In this document: positions 26,820-35,872 of the stretch, piece after piece
How positions within the stretch are numbered: the first letter of the stretch is position 1
Layout: each line of letters opens with the position of its first letter
Notes under the pieces: model-generated
Database searches by the model: none
What the model was told of the DNA's origin: nothing
What the model saw: only the letters and a program-made list of their open reading frames with translations
Assembly: GCF_024363255.1 (NCBI RefSeq)
Contig: NZ_AP026070.1
Coordinates: 4,030,001 to 4,094,000, forward strand
Length of the DNA: 64,000 nt
Source: Shewanella sp. NFH-SH190041
GTDB lineage: Bacteria > Pseudomonadota > Gammaproteobacteria > Enterobacterales > Shewanellaceae
Direction: 5' to 3'
Program-made: the position numbers and the translations under genes

Positions 26820-27330
26820 ATTAATTCTATCTGCCAGAGTTTAATTAAGACTCTCTACGCTACCCCAGATGTTAAAACAAATAAAGATTATGTTAATGAA
26901 TAAGCATATTTACATATAACCATTTGATTATTACTTTATTATTCATACTGTTTATTATTTTTTAGATAAATACTTCAGCAATGATACCGATTGCATATTT
27001 ATATTTTATCCTTTTAACTCAATTGATAATCCCAGATATATAACTAATTTATTGATTATCTACCCTTGATAGACGATCTTCTTGTATCTCCCACAAGCTA
27101 CATCAATAGCCAATCATACTCTCTTGGATGAACTTATATGATCTGGTTACAATTTTTTGCAACAATAACAACACCTAACAGATAAAATAGTCGTCTTTAT
27201 TACATAGTTTGTAATTCTAGGCGCAACATGGATAAATCCTGCGTCAACTCTGTGACTTTTTCCGGGTAAATTTGAGGAAAACACGGACTGCAGGTACCAT
27301 ATTGCTCCAATTTGTATCTGAGGATGCTGT
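26820..27330. other. AT-rich gene-free stretch
   Basis: About 510 nt of AT-rich DNA between the exported hypothetical gene and the acyltransferase pair. It must contain both divergent promoters; no operator or RNA can be identified. Confidence 0.5.
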
Positions 27331-28212
27331 ATGAAGTCACTGTTGTCTCAGCTCAGAGGATGTTTGGTCTTTACCGGGTATTTTATCAATACCTTGTTCT
27401 GGGCTGCGCCACTGTTAGTGATTAGCTTATTTAAACTTTTACCTATCAAGGCACTGCGGCACTTATGCAGCGGTATTCTCGACCAATTGGCCAGCGGCTG
27501 GATCAGCACCAATAGCCTGATGGAGCGCTGTTTTCATCCGGTCAAACTGACTGTCACCGGCGATACGGAGCTCGCCCGCCATCAATGGTATATGGTGGTC
27601 GCTAACCACCAGTCTTGGGTGGATATTTTAATTCTGCAGCGACTGTTTAACCGCAATATCCCCTTCTTAAAATTCTTTTTAAAACAAGAACTGATCTATG
27701 TGCCGGTATTGGGGTTAGCTTGGTGGGCGTTAGATTTTCCTTTTATGCGCCGTTATTCCACTGCCCAGTTGAAAAAGGACCCCAAGCTAAGAGGCAAAGA
27801 TATTGAAATCACACGTAAAGCCTGTGCCAAATTTAAGCACCAACCGGTCAGCGTGATGAACTTTGTCGAAGGTACCCGCTTTACCTCGGCTAAACATGGA
27901 AAACAGAATTCACCCTACCAACACCTGCTACGCCCAAAAGCAGGCGGAATGGCATTTGCTTTGTCGGCCATGACAGAGATCGATAAACTGGTGGATGTCA
28001 CCATCTGCTACTGCAATGGCGTACCCAGTTTTTGGGATTACATCTGTGGTCGTGGCGGTGAAATCCGGGTGAATATCAAGCTGCGTGACATCGATGATGC
28101 CATGCGCGGTGATTACCAGAATGACAAGGCATTCAAAAAATCCTTCCAGCAACAATTAAATCAAATTTGGCAGCACAAGGATCAAGTGCTCGGTCAGCTC
28201 AAAGCTGGCTGA
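27331..28212 (+). CDS. PlsC/YihG-like acyltransferase, first of pair
   Basis: A 293-residue membrane-associated acyltransferase of the PlsC (LPLAT) superfamily, closest in style to YihG-type enzymes. Two N-terminal hydrophobic stretches (residues 10-40) anchor it. The catalytic HX4D motif is NHQSWVD near residue 92, with FLKFFLKQEL, the NFVEGTRFT glycerol-binding motif near residue 175, and LRPKAGGMAFAL. These enzymes transfer an acyl chain to lysophosphatidic acid or related lysophospholipids. GAGGATG lies before the ATG. A paralogue follows 13 nt downstream, so the two form an operon from a local duplication. Confidence 0.85.
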   Translation: MKSLLSQLRGCLVFTGYFINTLFWAAPLLVISLFKLLPIKALRHLCSGILDQLASGWISTNSLMERCFHPVKLTVTGDTELARHQWYMVVANHQSWVDILILQRLFNRNIPFLKFFLKQELIYVPVLGLAWWALDFPFMRRYSTAQLKKDPKLRGKDIEITRKACAKFKHQPVSVMNFVEGTRFTSAKHGKQNSPYQHLLRPKAGGMAFALSAMTEIDKLVDVTICYCNGVPSFWDYICGRGGEIRVNIKLRDIDDAMRGDYQNDKAFKKSFQQQLNQIWQHKDQVLGQLKAG

Positions 28213-28225
28213 CAGAAAGAGGTTA

Positions 28226-29182
28226 ATGCACACAATGTTGAATTTTTTACCCGGCCCACTGTTATATGCCATCAGTAGCATACTACTGGTACTGAACACC
28301 TTTGCCTGGGGAGGGCTTATCTTTATCGGCGGACTGATAAAGCTGCTGGTTCCTTGGCAAAGTGGCAAGCTGGCCATGACCAGAGCAATGAACCGGCTCA
28401 TGTGGCTATGGGCCACTGGTAACGGTAATACCCTAAAACTAGTCACTCAAATAGAATGGGATGTTCAAGGGCTAGAACATCTGGACAAAAACAGCTGGTA
28501 TCTGGTGATCAGTAACCACCTTAGTGCTTTGGATATTATTGTACACAGCTATCTGCTACGTAACCATATCCCCATGCTGAAGTATTTTCTGAAAAAAGAA
28601 CTGCTGTACGTACCTGTGATGGGACTCAGTTGCTGGGCGCTAGATATGCCCTTTATGAATCGCACCAGTCCAGCAAAGCTAAAGCGTAATCCTAAGCTTA
28701 AAGGTAAGGATCTCGCTTCGACCCGTCGCGCCTGTGAAAAATTCCGCTATATTCCCACCAGCATTATGAATTATGTGGAAGGCACCCGTTTCACAGAGGA
28801 AAAACGTCAACGGCAAAACTCCCCTTACCGTTATTTATTACGGGCAAAGGCCGGCGGTATCGCATTTGCGCTGTCCGCCATGGGAGAACAATTTACTAAT
28901 CTGCTCAATATCACCGTTGTGTACCCAGATGCACCCAGCGATATTATGGCTGGAGCGATGAAAGGCAAATTAAGTAAAGTTGTGGTGCGGATTGAAGCGC
29001 TGCCGGTTCCGGAAGTCGATGCGGATGAATACTTTACTAACAGTGCCTATCGGGCAACCTTCCAACGCTGGTTGAATCAGCTGTGGCGTGACAAAGATGA
29101 GCAGATCCACCAACTGCTGCTGGAGCATAATGCCAGCACCAGCTGTTATGCGCTGCATACTACCGAGCCAACTCAATCCTGA
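28226..29182 (+). CDS. PlsC/YihG-like acyltransferase, second of pair
   Basis: A 318-residue paralogue of the preceding gene. Motifs are in the same places: NHLSALD (HX4D, near residue 95), MLKYFLKKELLYVPVMGL, NYVEGTRFT near 176, and LRAKAGGIAFALSAMGE. The N-terminus holds two membrane helices (LLYAISSILLVLNTFAWGG and a second after it). The Gln-Ser-Trp of the first copy is Leu-Ser-Ala here, so substrate preference may differ. AAAGAGG lies before the ATG at 28226; a second ATG lies three codons in. A terminator follows 24 nt after the stop. Confidence 0.85.
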   Translation: MHTMLNFLPGPLLYAISSILLVLNTFAWGGLIFIGGLIKLLVPWQSGKLAMTRAMNRLMWLWATGNGNTLKLVTQIEWDVQGLEHLDKNSWYLVISNHLSALDIIVHSYLLRNHIPMLKYFLKKELLYVPVMGLSCWALDMPFMNRTSPAKLKRNPKLKGKDLASTRRACEKFRYIPTSIMNYVEGTRFTEEKRQRQNSPYRYLLRAKAGGIAFALSAMGEQFTNLLNITVVYPDAPSDIMAGAMKGKLSKVVVRIEALPVPEVDADEYFTNSAYRATFQRWLNQLWRDKDEQIHQLLLEHNASTSCYALHTTEPTQS

Positions 29183-29205
29183 GTCGACTAGATAACATCT
29201 GCATC

Positions 29206-29230
29206 AAAGGCTGCCATAGGCAGCCTTTTT
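29206..29230. terminator. Bidirectional terminator
   Basis: AAAGGCTGCC and GGCAGCCTTT pair over a 3-nt loop with T residues on the plus side. It serves the acyltransferase pair and overlaps the end of the convergent DUF523 gene. Confidence 0.85.
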
Positions 29231-29726
29231 ATTTCCCGTCCAGTTCAGTTATGCCTGAGGTCTCTCGCCCTTCCAATGCGGCTAACAAACTTTCAGCCTG
29301 AGCCAATTCCAACTCAGTAAATACCGTCACACCCGTCTGTTTTAATGCGGCCGCGGTTATCCCATCCCCCGGGATTACAGTGCGGCTGAAACTGCCATCA
29401 TAAATGAGTCCGCTGCCACAAGATGGACTACGGGCTTTTAAAATCGCCAATCGGATCCCCTGCGCTTTCACCTTTGCCACCGCCAGTGTCGCACCGCGAC
29501 GAAACTGCGCTGTCACATCCTGCCCGTCACAGGTCATTACTCGGCCATGTCCCTGCTCAGCTGGCGGGCGTGGGATAGGCAATCCACCTTCCACCTCAGG
29601 GCAGACAGGCACTAAGCGCCCCTGTGACTGCCACAGGGCTAAACAGGCAAGATCTAGGCGATTATCCCCTCCGTCATACCGTACCGGATGCCCCAGTAAA
29701 CAACGGCTAATTAAAATTTTTTCCAT
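29229..29726 (-). CDS. DUF523 family protein
   Basis: A 165-residue protein with the DUF523 signature. The N-terminus reads ILISRCLLGHPVRYDGGDN, followed by VCPEVEGGLPIPRPPAE near residue 42. LKARSPSCGSGLIYDG is near residue 97, with conserved Cys that may hold a metal or Fe-S site, and PGDGITAAALKQTGVTVFTE is near residue 120. The family is widespread; its function is unknown and often linked to tRNA or thiouracil metabolism by fusion. GGGAGA before the ATG supports the start. Confidence 0.85.
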   Translation of the reverse strand: MEKILISRCLLGHPVRYDGGDNRLDLACLALWQSQGRLVPVCPEVEGGLPIPRPPAEQGHGRVMTCDGQDVTAQFRRGATLAVAKVKAQGIRLAILKARSPSCGSGLIYDGSFSRTVIPGDGITAAALKQTGVTVFTELELAQAESLLAALEGRETSGITELDGK

Positions 29727-29829
29727 GATATCTCCCGCTCCCCAAAGGCAAACACCAGTCTACTGAAGCCGCGCCCATCCCTCAAACAGGGGATGATTGT
29801 GATAACAAAGCTGCTAGGTGCCCCCGATT

Positions 29830-29843
29830 CATTGTCGACAATG
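29830..29843. promoter_or_regulatory. Perfect palindrome, candidate GntR (PrpR) operator 1
   Basis: CATTGTCGACAATG is a perfect 14-nt palindrome in the DUF523-prpR spacer. A related site (ATTGTTGACAAC) lies 107 nt further, closer to the regulator gene. Confidence 0.55.
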
Positions 29844-29948
29844 ATACCAATATCTATTTCCCCACCATTAACAAGTGTAATCAACAAGTACCAATTAAAC
29901 CGCTATTTACAGTTATCTTTACAACTTAAAGTTACTTTTTGGTTAATT

Positions 29949-29963
29949 TATTGTTGACAACAA
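29949..29963. promoter_or_regulatory. Candidate GntR (PrpR) operator 2
   Basis: TTGTTGACAACAA is symmetric around its central base and shares TTGTyGACAA with operator 1. It lies 45 nt before the regulator start, a position that fits autorepression of the prp operon. Confidence 0.55.
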
Positions 29964-30007
29964 CACGATAAAAGCCTAGTTTTTGACCATACAAAAAGGG
30001 AGCCAGC

Positions 30008-30721
30008 ATGCGCAGTAATGGAACAGACAACCACAGCGTCACAATCAAAAGCGGTCGGCTGGTTGATCAGGTGCTGGCTGAACTGCAACGCCGCATTATC
30101 CACGGTGAACTGGCCCCGGGCAGCAAAATCAATGAGCAAGATATTGCCGGCGATTTTGGTATTAGCCGCGGGCCGGCACGGGAAGCTCTGCAAGCGTTAG
30201 AACGCCAGCGGCTAGTCGTCAGAGCGCCCCATATTGGTGCCAGGGTCGCCAGTTTGAGCATCAGTGAATTAAATGAGCTGTATCAACTGCGCAGCGTGCT
30301 GGAATCAATGGCTTGTGAGTTAGCCGCCAGTCGGATCACGCCGGCGCAATTGGACAAACTCAACACCCTGATTGCAGCCCAACAAACGGCGTTAACGGCA
30401 GAAGATAGCGATTTTCAACAGCAGCGCGATGTGGATTTTCACTACCAGATTATTCAGGCTAGTGGTAACCGCCACCTGCAGGAAACCCTGATGGGCGGGC
30501 TGTACCACTTGCTGCGCATGTACCGTTATCAAACCTCCAACCGACAGCGGCCAGTACAGGCTATTGCCGAACACAGAGCCATTGTTGATGCCATCGCGGA
30601 TCGTGATGGCGAGCTGGCCGCCCTTTTAATGCGGCGGCATATCGAACAAGGCCGCATCAATACCGAACAGACACTGAAAACCATGCAGCAGGCCGACGCC
30701 GGGCTGCCTCCCATCGAATAA
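30008..30721 (+). CDS. prpR: GntR/FadR-family regulator of the methylcitrate operon
   Basis: A 237-residue regulator of the FCD subgroup. The winged helix-turn-helix lies at about residues 15-80 ([39 protein letters not shown]). An all-helical FCD ligand domain follows ([16 protein letters not shown] near 95, with metal-binding His/Asp in [10 protein letters not shown] and [11 protein letters not shown]). In Shewanella this position is held by the GntR-type PrpR repressor, which differs from the sigma54-type PrpR of E. coli. AAGGGAG precedes the ATG. prpB follows 10 nt downstream, and two candidate palindromic operators lie upstream. The symbol is given by context. Confidence 0.8.
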   Translation: MRSNGTDNHSVTIKSGRLVDQVLAELQRRIIHGELAPGSKINEQDIAGDFGISRGPAREALQALERQRLVVRAPHIGARVASLSISELNELYQLRSVLESMACELAASRITPAQLDKLNTLIAAQQTALTAEDSDFQQQRDVDFHYQIIQASGNRHLQETLMGGLYHLLRMYRYQTSNRQRPVQAIAEHRAIVDAIADRDGELAALLMRRHIEQGRINTEQTLKTMQQADAGLPPIE

Positions 30722-30731
30722 GGAATTGAAT

Positions 30732-31604
30732 ATGAGCGCAGGATTACGCTTCCGTCAGGCTCTGGCCAATGCCAGCCCACTGCAGATCGTCGGCACCATG
30801 AATGCCTATTTTGCCAAAATGGCTGAGCAAAGCGGAGTTCAGGCACTGTACCTGTCGGGAGCCGGGGTTGCCAATGCGTCTTATGGTTTGCCGGATCTGG
30901 GCATGACCTCGATGAATGACGTACTGATCGATGCCGGGCGCATTACGTCCGCCACCGATGTGCCACTGCTGGTTGATATCGATACCGGCTGGGGCGGCGC
31001 ATTCAATATCGCCCGCACTATTCAAGAATTTGAAAAAGCCGGCGTAGCAGCAGTGCATATGGAAGATCAAGTGGCACAAAAACGCTGTGGCCACAGACCC
31101 AATAAAGCCGTGGTCAGCACCGCAGAAATGGTTGACCGTATCAAGGCGGCAGTGGATGCCCGCCGGGATGACAACTTTGTCATTATGGCCCGTACCGATG
31201 CCGTCGCCGTTGAAGGGCTGGAGTCAGGGATTGAGCGCGCCCAGGCTTATCTGGCGGCGGGGGCCGATATGATTTTTGCCGAAGCCCTGACTAAATTGGA
31301 GCAATACACTCACTTTCGGGAGGCAGTAAATGCCCCGATTCTGGCCAATATGACCGAGTTTGGTAAAACCGAACTATTTTCCACCCACCAGCTAGCCGAG
31401 GCTGGCGCAGATATGGTGTTGTATCCACTCAGTACATTCCGCGCCGCCAATAAAGCTGCGCTGGAGGTGATGCAGGCACTGCTCAATGATGGCCACCAGC
31501 GCAATGTGGTAGACAAAATGCAAACCCGCGCCGAGCTGTACCAGTTCCTCGGCTATCACGATTTTGAAGACAAACTGGATCGACTGTTCAGTCAGCCAGA
31601 GTAA
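30732..31604 (+). CDS. prpB: 2-Methylisocitrate lyase
   Basis: A 290-residue enzyme of the isocitrate-lyase/PEP-mutase superfamily that cleaves 2-methylisocitrate into pyruvate and succinate, the last step of the methylcitrate cycle. The family signature is [12 protein letters not shown] near residue 120, with the catalytic Cys of KRCGH. Metal-binding segments are [18 protein letters not shown] near residue 80 and [13 protein letters not shown] near 155. The ATG at 30732 has AAGGA in front; a TTG two codons upstream is rejected. It is the first enzyme gene of the operon prpB-prpC-acnD-(small)-prpF. Confidence 0.95.
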   Translation: MSAGLRFRQALANASPLQIVGTMNAYFAKMAEQSGVQALYLSGAGVANASYGLPDLGMTSMNDVLIDAGRITSATDVPLLVDIDTGWGGAFNIARTIQEFEKAGVAAVHMEDQVAQKRCGHRPNKAVVSTAEMVDRIKAAVDARRDDNFVIMARTDAVAVEGLESGIERAQAYLAAGADMIFAEALTKLEQYTHFREAVNAPILANMTEFGKTELFSTHQLAEAGADMVLYPLSTFRAANKAALEVMQALLNDGHQRNVVDKMQTRAELYQFLGYHDFEDKLDRLFSQPE

Positions 31605-31760
31605 ACGCAATATTTCAGTGCAGTAACGGCTAACGCCGTATCACTGCGCGCCCTAACGGGCACCAGCAGCAGGGGCACGATGCCCGATGTCGTTGCTGAC
31701 CATGACCGCAATGAATGCGGCTCATCAGGCACAAGAACGAACGCAAAGAGGGAACAAGCA

Positions 31761-32888
31761 ATGGTCGATAAGAAATTAGGTGGCGCAGGACTGCGTGGGC
31801 AATCAGCTGGAGATACCGCGCTGAGTACAGTCGGCAAATCCGGCTCAGGGCTGACCTATCGTGGTTATGACATCAAGGATCTGGCGGCCAATACCCGCTT
31901 TGAAGAAGTCGCATACCTCATCCTCCACGGTGAACTGCCCACTCAAGTGCAGCTGGATGCTTACCGGCAAAAACTCAAGGGGCTACGTGCTCTGCCTCAG
32001 GCACTGAAAGATGTGCTGGAACGCATTCCCGCTGACGCCCACCCGATGGATGTGATGCGTACCGGCTGCTCTATGCTGGGCAATCTGGAAATGGAGCAAG
32101 ACTTTAGCCAACAAAGTGACGTAGCGGATCGCTTACTGGCGGCATTCCCCGCCATCATCTGCTATTGGTACCGCTTCAGTCATGATGGTGTGCGGATCGA
32201 AACCGAAACCGATGATGAAGAAATCGGTGCCCACTTTCTGCACCTGCTGCACGGTAAAAAGCCCTCGGCACTGCATGCCGATGTGATGAGCGCGTCGCTG
32301 ATCCTCTATGCTGAACATGAGTTTAATGCCTCCACCTTTACCGCTCGGGTATGCGCTTCCACCTTGTCGGATATGCATTCCTGTATTACTGGCGCCATCG
32401 GTTCACTGCGCGGCCCGCTGCACGGTGGTGCGAATGAAGCGGCAATGGAGCTCATTCAAGATCTACAAAACGAGCAACACGCCCGGGATACCCTAATGGG
32501 TATGCTGGAACGTAAAGATAAGATCATGGGCTTTGGTCACGCCATCTACCGCGAGTCAGACCCCCGCAACGCCATTATTAAAGATTGGTCAGCCAAACTG
32601 GCTGATGAGTTCGGAGACGACAGGCTCTACAAGGTTTCCGTTGCGTGTGAATCCCTGATGTGGGAACAGAAAAAGTTGTTCTGTAATGCGGACTTTTTCC
32701 ACGCCAGTGCTTATCACTACATGGGCATTCCCACTAAGCTGTTTACCCCCATCTTTGTGTGCTCCCGCCTAACGGGTTGGGCTGCCCACGTGATGGAACA
32801 GCGGGCCAATAACCGCATTATCCGCCCCAGCGCCGATTACGTCGGAGAAGAGCCACGGGAAGTGACCCCAATCGCCCAGCGCAGTTAA
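31761..32888 (+). CDS. prpC: 2-Methylcitrate synthase
   Basis: A 375-residue citrate-synthase-family enzyme that condenses propionyl-CoA with oxaloacetate. It starts with the PrpC-type KKLGGAGLRGQSAGDTALS and GLTYRGYDIKDLA. The catalytic His/Asp positions are in GSLRGPLHGGANEAAM near residue 218 and in MGFGHAIYRESDPR near residue 257. The length is that of PrpC and not of the longer GltA. GAGGGAA precedes the ATG at 31761; the frame opens at 31680 in a non-conserved region. The ~155-nt spacer after prpB has weak dyads but no clear terminator. Confidence 0.95.
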   Translation: MVDKKLGGAGLRGQSAGDTALSTVGKSGSGLTYRGYDIKDLAANTRFEEVAYLILHGELPTQVQLDAYRQKLKGLRALPQALKDVLERIPADAHPMDVMRTGCSMLGNLEMEQDFSQQSDVADRLLAAFPAIICYWYRFSHDGVRIETETDDEEIGAHFLHLLHGKKPSALHADVMSASLILYAEHEFNASTFTARVCASTLSDMHSCITGAIGSLRGPLHGGANEAAMELIQDLQNEQHARDTLMGMLERKDKIMGFGHAIYRESDPRNAIIKDWSAKLADEFGDDRLYKVSVACESLMWEQKKLFCNADFFHASAYHYMGIPTKLFTPIFVCSRLTGWAAHVMEQRANNRIIRPSADYVGEEPREVTPIAQRS

Positions 32889-32969
32889 CGTCCCCACTGG
32901 GGCACCGGAGCCGGCAGTACCACTGCCGGTTTCCTGAGTATGGACGCCTGATGGACAGGCAACAGATGT

Positions 32970-35612
32970 ATGGATAACGCCATGACTACGCCAGTAAACA
33001 GCCAATATCGCAAACCTTTACCCGGTACCCAGCTGAGTTTTTTTGATGCCAGAGCAGCAGTGGATGCTATCAGCCCCGGCGCCTACGATACCCTCCCCTA
33101 CACCTCCCGCGTATTGGCAGAAAATCTGGTACGCCGCTGTGATCCACAGACGTTGACAGACAGTTTGCGCCAGTTAATTGAGCGCCGACGGGATCTGGAC
33201 TTTCCTTGGTATCCGGCTCGGGTGGTCTGCCACGATATTCTGGGGCAGACCGCTTTAGTTGATCTAGCCGGGCTGCGGGATGCAATTGCTGAAAAAGGCG
33301 GTGATCCGGCCAAGGTCAACCCTGTGGTGCCAACCCAGCTGATTGTGGATCATTCCCTGGCCGTAGAGCATGCCGGCTTTGAGCCCGACGCCTTTGCCAA
33401 AAACCGCGCTATTGAAGACAGACGCAATGATGACAGATTCCACTTTATCAACTGGACCAAGACCGCGTTTAAAAATGTGGATGTGATCCCGCCGGGTAAC
33501 GGCATCATGCACCAAATTAATCTGGAAAAGATGTCACCGGTGATCCAGGTGCGTGATGGTGTCGCTTTCCCCGACACTTGTGTCGGCACTGACAGTCACA
33601 CGCCACATGTGGATGCCCTAGGGGTTATCGCCATTGGTGTCGGCGGGCTGGAAGCGGAAAGCGTAATGCTCGGCCGCGCCTCTTGGATGCGACTACCGGA
33701 TATTGTCGGGGTGGAACTGACCGGCAAACCACAAAGTGGCATTACCGCCACGGATATTGTGCTGGCGCTGACAGAGTTTTTGCGCCAAGAGCGAGTAGTC
33801 GGTGCTTATCTGGAGTTTTTTGGTCAAGGCGCTGCCGCATTAACCTTAGGGGATCGCGCAACCATCTCCAATATGACTCCTGAGTACGGCGCCACCGCCG
33901 CCATGTTCTATATCGACCAAGCCACCTTGGATTATCTGCGCCTTACCGGCCGGGAAGAGCAGCAAGTCGCCTTGGTAGAGCAATACGCTAAACAAACCGG
34001 GCTGTGGGCTGATACCCTCAAGCAGGTGGAATATGAGCGGGTGCTGCGCTTTGATCTGTCACAGGTGGAGCGTAATATGGCCGGCCCATCGAATCCCCAC
34101 GCCCGGGTCGCCACGGCAGAATTAGCAAGTCGGGGCATTGCCCAAGCGCAATACGACACGACAGCTCAGGATCAGATGCCGGATGGCGCGGTCATTATTG
34201 CGGCCATTACCAGCTGTACTAATACCAGTAATCCCCGCAACGTCATTGCCGCCGGGCTGCTGGCCCGCAATGCAGTACAAAAAGGGCTGGTTCGTAAACC
34301 TTGGGTGAAAACCTCACTGGCTCCCGGCTCCAAAGCGGTAGAGCTGTATCTTAAAGAAGCCGGATTACTCCACTATCTTGAAGCCTTAGGCTTTGGCATT
34401 GTCGCCTTTGCCTGCACCACCTGTAACGGTATGAGTGGTGCACTTGACCCGAGCATCCAGCAAGAAATTATCGAGCGTGATCTGTACGCCACCGCGGTAT
34501 TGTCAGGAAATCGCAATTTTGATGGCCGCATTCATCCCCATGCCAAACAAGCGTTTCTCGCCTCACCACCATTAGTGGTCGCCTACGCCATTGCAGGTAG
34601 CGTGCGTTTTAATATTGAAAAAGACATACTGGGCAAAGATGAGCATGGTCAACCGATCACGCTGCAGGATATCTGGCCCAGTGATGCCGAGATTGATGCG
34701 GTGATCAAAGAGTGTGTTAAGCCCGAACAGTTCCGCCAGGTGTACCAGCCAATGTTTGATCTCAGTGTGGATTACGGCGAGCACAATGATCCCCTGTATC
34801 AATGGCGCCCACAAAGCACCTATATTCGCCGCCCGCCCTATTGGCAGGAAGAGGGCGAAGGGGCGCTGGCTGGCAAACGGGCGTTGACTGGCATGCGGCC
34901 ACTGGCCGTACTGGGAGACAATATCACCACGGATCACCTGTCTCCTTCCAATGCAATTTTACCCAGCTCGGCGGCCGGGGAATATCTGGCGAAAATGGGG
35001 CTGCCGGAAGCTGATTTTAACTCCTATGCCACCCACAGGGGCGATCACCTCACCGCACAGCGCGCTACCTTTGCCAACCCCAAGTTGTTTAATGAAATGG
35101 TGCAGGAACCCGACCCGGACGGCACATTACAGGTGCAGCAAGGCTCGCTGGCAAGAGTCGAGCCAGAGGGCAAAGTAATGCGGATGTGGGAAGCTATCGA
35201 AACCTACATGGGGCGTCAACAACCCCTGTGCATTATTGCCGGGGCAGATTACGGCCAAGGCTCCAGCCGCGACTGGGCAGCGAAAGGAGTACGACTGGCC
35301 GGGGTAGAAGTCATTGTCGCCGAAGGCTTTGAGCGTATCCACCGCACCAATTTAATCGGTATGGGCGTACTGCCACTGGAATTTGAACCCGGAACGACCC
35401 GCCACACGCTGGGCATAGATGGCAGCGAAACCTTTGATGTTACCGGCGAGCGACAGCCGGGTACGACCTTGACACTGAACATACATAAAACCGATGGTCA
35501 GATCATCAAAGTGCCTGTGCTGTGCCGGTTGGACACCGCCGAAGAGCTGACAATTTATGAAGCGGGCGGCGTATTACAGCGCTTCGCCAAGGACTTTCTG
35601 GCAAATGCATAA
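32970..35612 (+). CDS. acnD: Fe-S 2-methylcitrate dehydratase (AcnD)
   Basis: An 880-residue aconitase-family protein that dehydrates 2-methylcitrate, working with PrpF in place of PrpD. It reads VVPTQLIVDHSLAVEHAGFE near residue 112 and CVGTDSHTPHVDALGVIAIG near residue 205. The [4Fe-4S] ligands are in ITSCTNTSNP (near 414) and FACTTCNGMSGALD (near 480). The C-terminal swivelling domain carries GADYGQGSSRDWAAKG near residue 755. Start ATG at 32970 is preferred; a second ATG at 32982 is also possible, and neither RBS is strong. It follows prpC by 81 nt. Confidence 0.95.
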   Translation: MDNAMTTPVNSQYRKPLPGTQLSFFDARAAVDAISPGAYDTLPYTSRVLAENLVRRCDPQTLTDSLRQLIERRRDLDFPWYPARVVCHDILGQTALVDLAGLRDAIAEKGGDPAKVNPVVPTQLIVDHSLAVEHAGFEPDAFAKNRAIEDRRNDDRFHFINWTKTAFKNVDVIPPGNGIMHQINLEKMSPVIQVRDGVAFPDTCVGTDSHTPHVDALGVIAIGVGGLEAESVMLGRASWMRLPDIVGVELTGKPQSGITATDIVLALTEFLRQERVVGAYLEFFGQGAAALTLGDRATISNMTPEYGATAAMFYIDQATLDYLRLTGREEQQVALVEQYAKQTGLWADTLKQVEYERVLRFDLSQVERNMAGPSNPHARVATAELASRGIAQAQYDTTAQDQMPDGAVIIAAITSCTNTSNPRNVIAAGLLARNAVQKGLVRKPWVKTSLAPGSKAVELYLKEAGLLHYLEALGFGIVAFACTTCNGMSGALDPSIQQEIIERDLYATAVLSGNRNFDGRIHPHAKQAFLASPPLVVAYAIAGSVRFNIEKDILGKDEHGQPITLQDIWPSDAEIDAVIKECVKPEQFRQVYQPMFDLSVDYGEHNDPLYQWRPQSTYIRRPPYWQEEGEGALAGKRALTGMRPLAVLGDNITTDHLSPSNAILPSSAAGEYLAKMGLPEADFNSYATHRGDHLTAQRATFANPKLFNEMVQEPDPDGTLQVQQGSLARVEPEGKVMRMWEAIETYMGRQQPLCIIAGADYGQGSSRDWAAKGVRLAGVEVIVAEGFERIHRTNLIGMGVLPLEFEPGTTRHTLGIDGSETFDVTGERQPGTTLTLNIHKTDGQIIKVPVLCRLDTAEELTIYEAGGVLQRFAKDFLANA

Positions 35613-35668
35613 CGCCTAGGGGGAGCCAAGTTCCCCCATTATTCATGTCCCGCCATAAGAGAGACGAC

Positions 35669-35869
35669 ATGATTAAACGACTGTACCGATTGTTACTGTT
35701 AGCGACGCTACTACTGGCCGCACTGATCTGTTATCTGCTAGGGCAAAGCTCTGGGGCATTGGGCTTGCTTGTTCTGGGGATCACACTGGAACTACTGTTC
35801 TGGCTACAACTGCTAAGCCATCACACATCTAGACACAAACCAAATCAGGCGGAACATCACAAGGAATAA
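35669..35869 (+). CDS. Small two-helix membrane protein in the prp operon
   Basis: A 66-residue protein with two close transmembrane helices: LYRLLLLATLLLAALICYLL near residue 4 and LGLLVLGITLELLFWLQLLS near residue 32. A basic, His-rich cytosolic tail follows (HHTSRHKPNQAEHHKE). I do not recognise it. It lies between acnD and prpF, 56 nt after one and 3 nt before the other, so it is co-transcribed. AAGAGAG precedes ATG 35669; an ATG at 35645 is possible but has no RBS. Confidence 0.65.
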   Translation: MIKRLYRLLLLATLLLAALICYLLGQSSGALGLLVLGITLELLFWLQLLSHHTSRHKPNQAEHHKE

Positions 35870-35872
35870 ATC

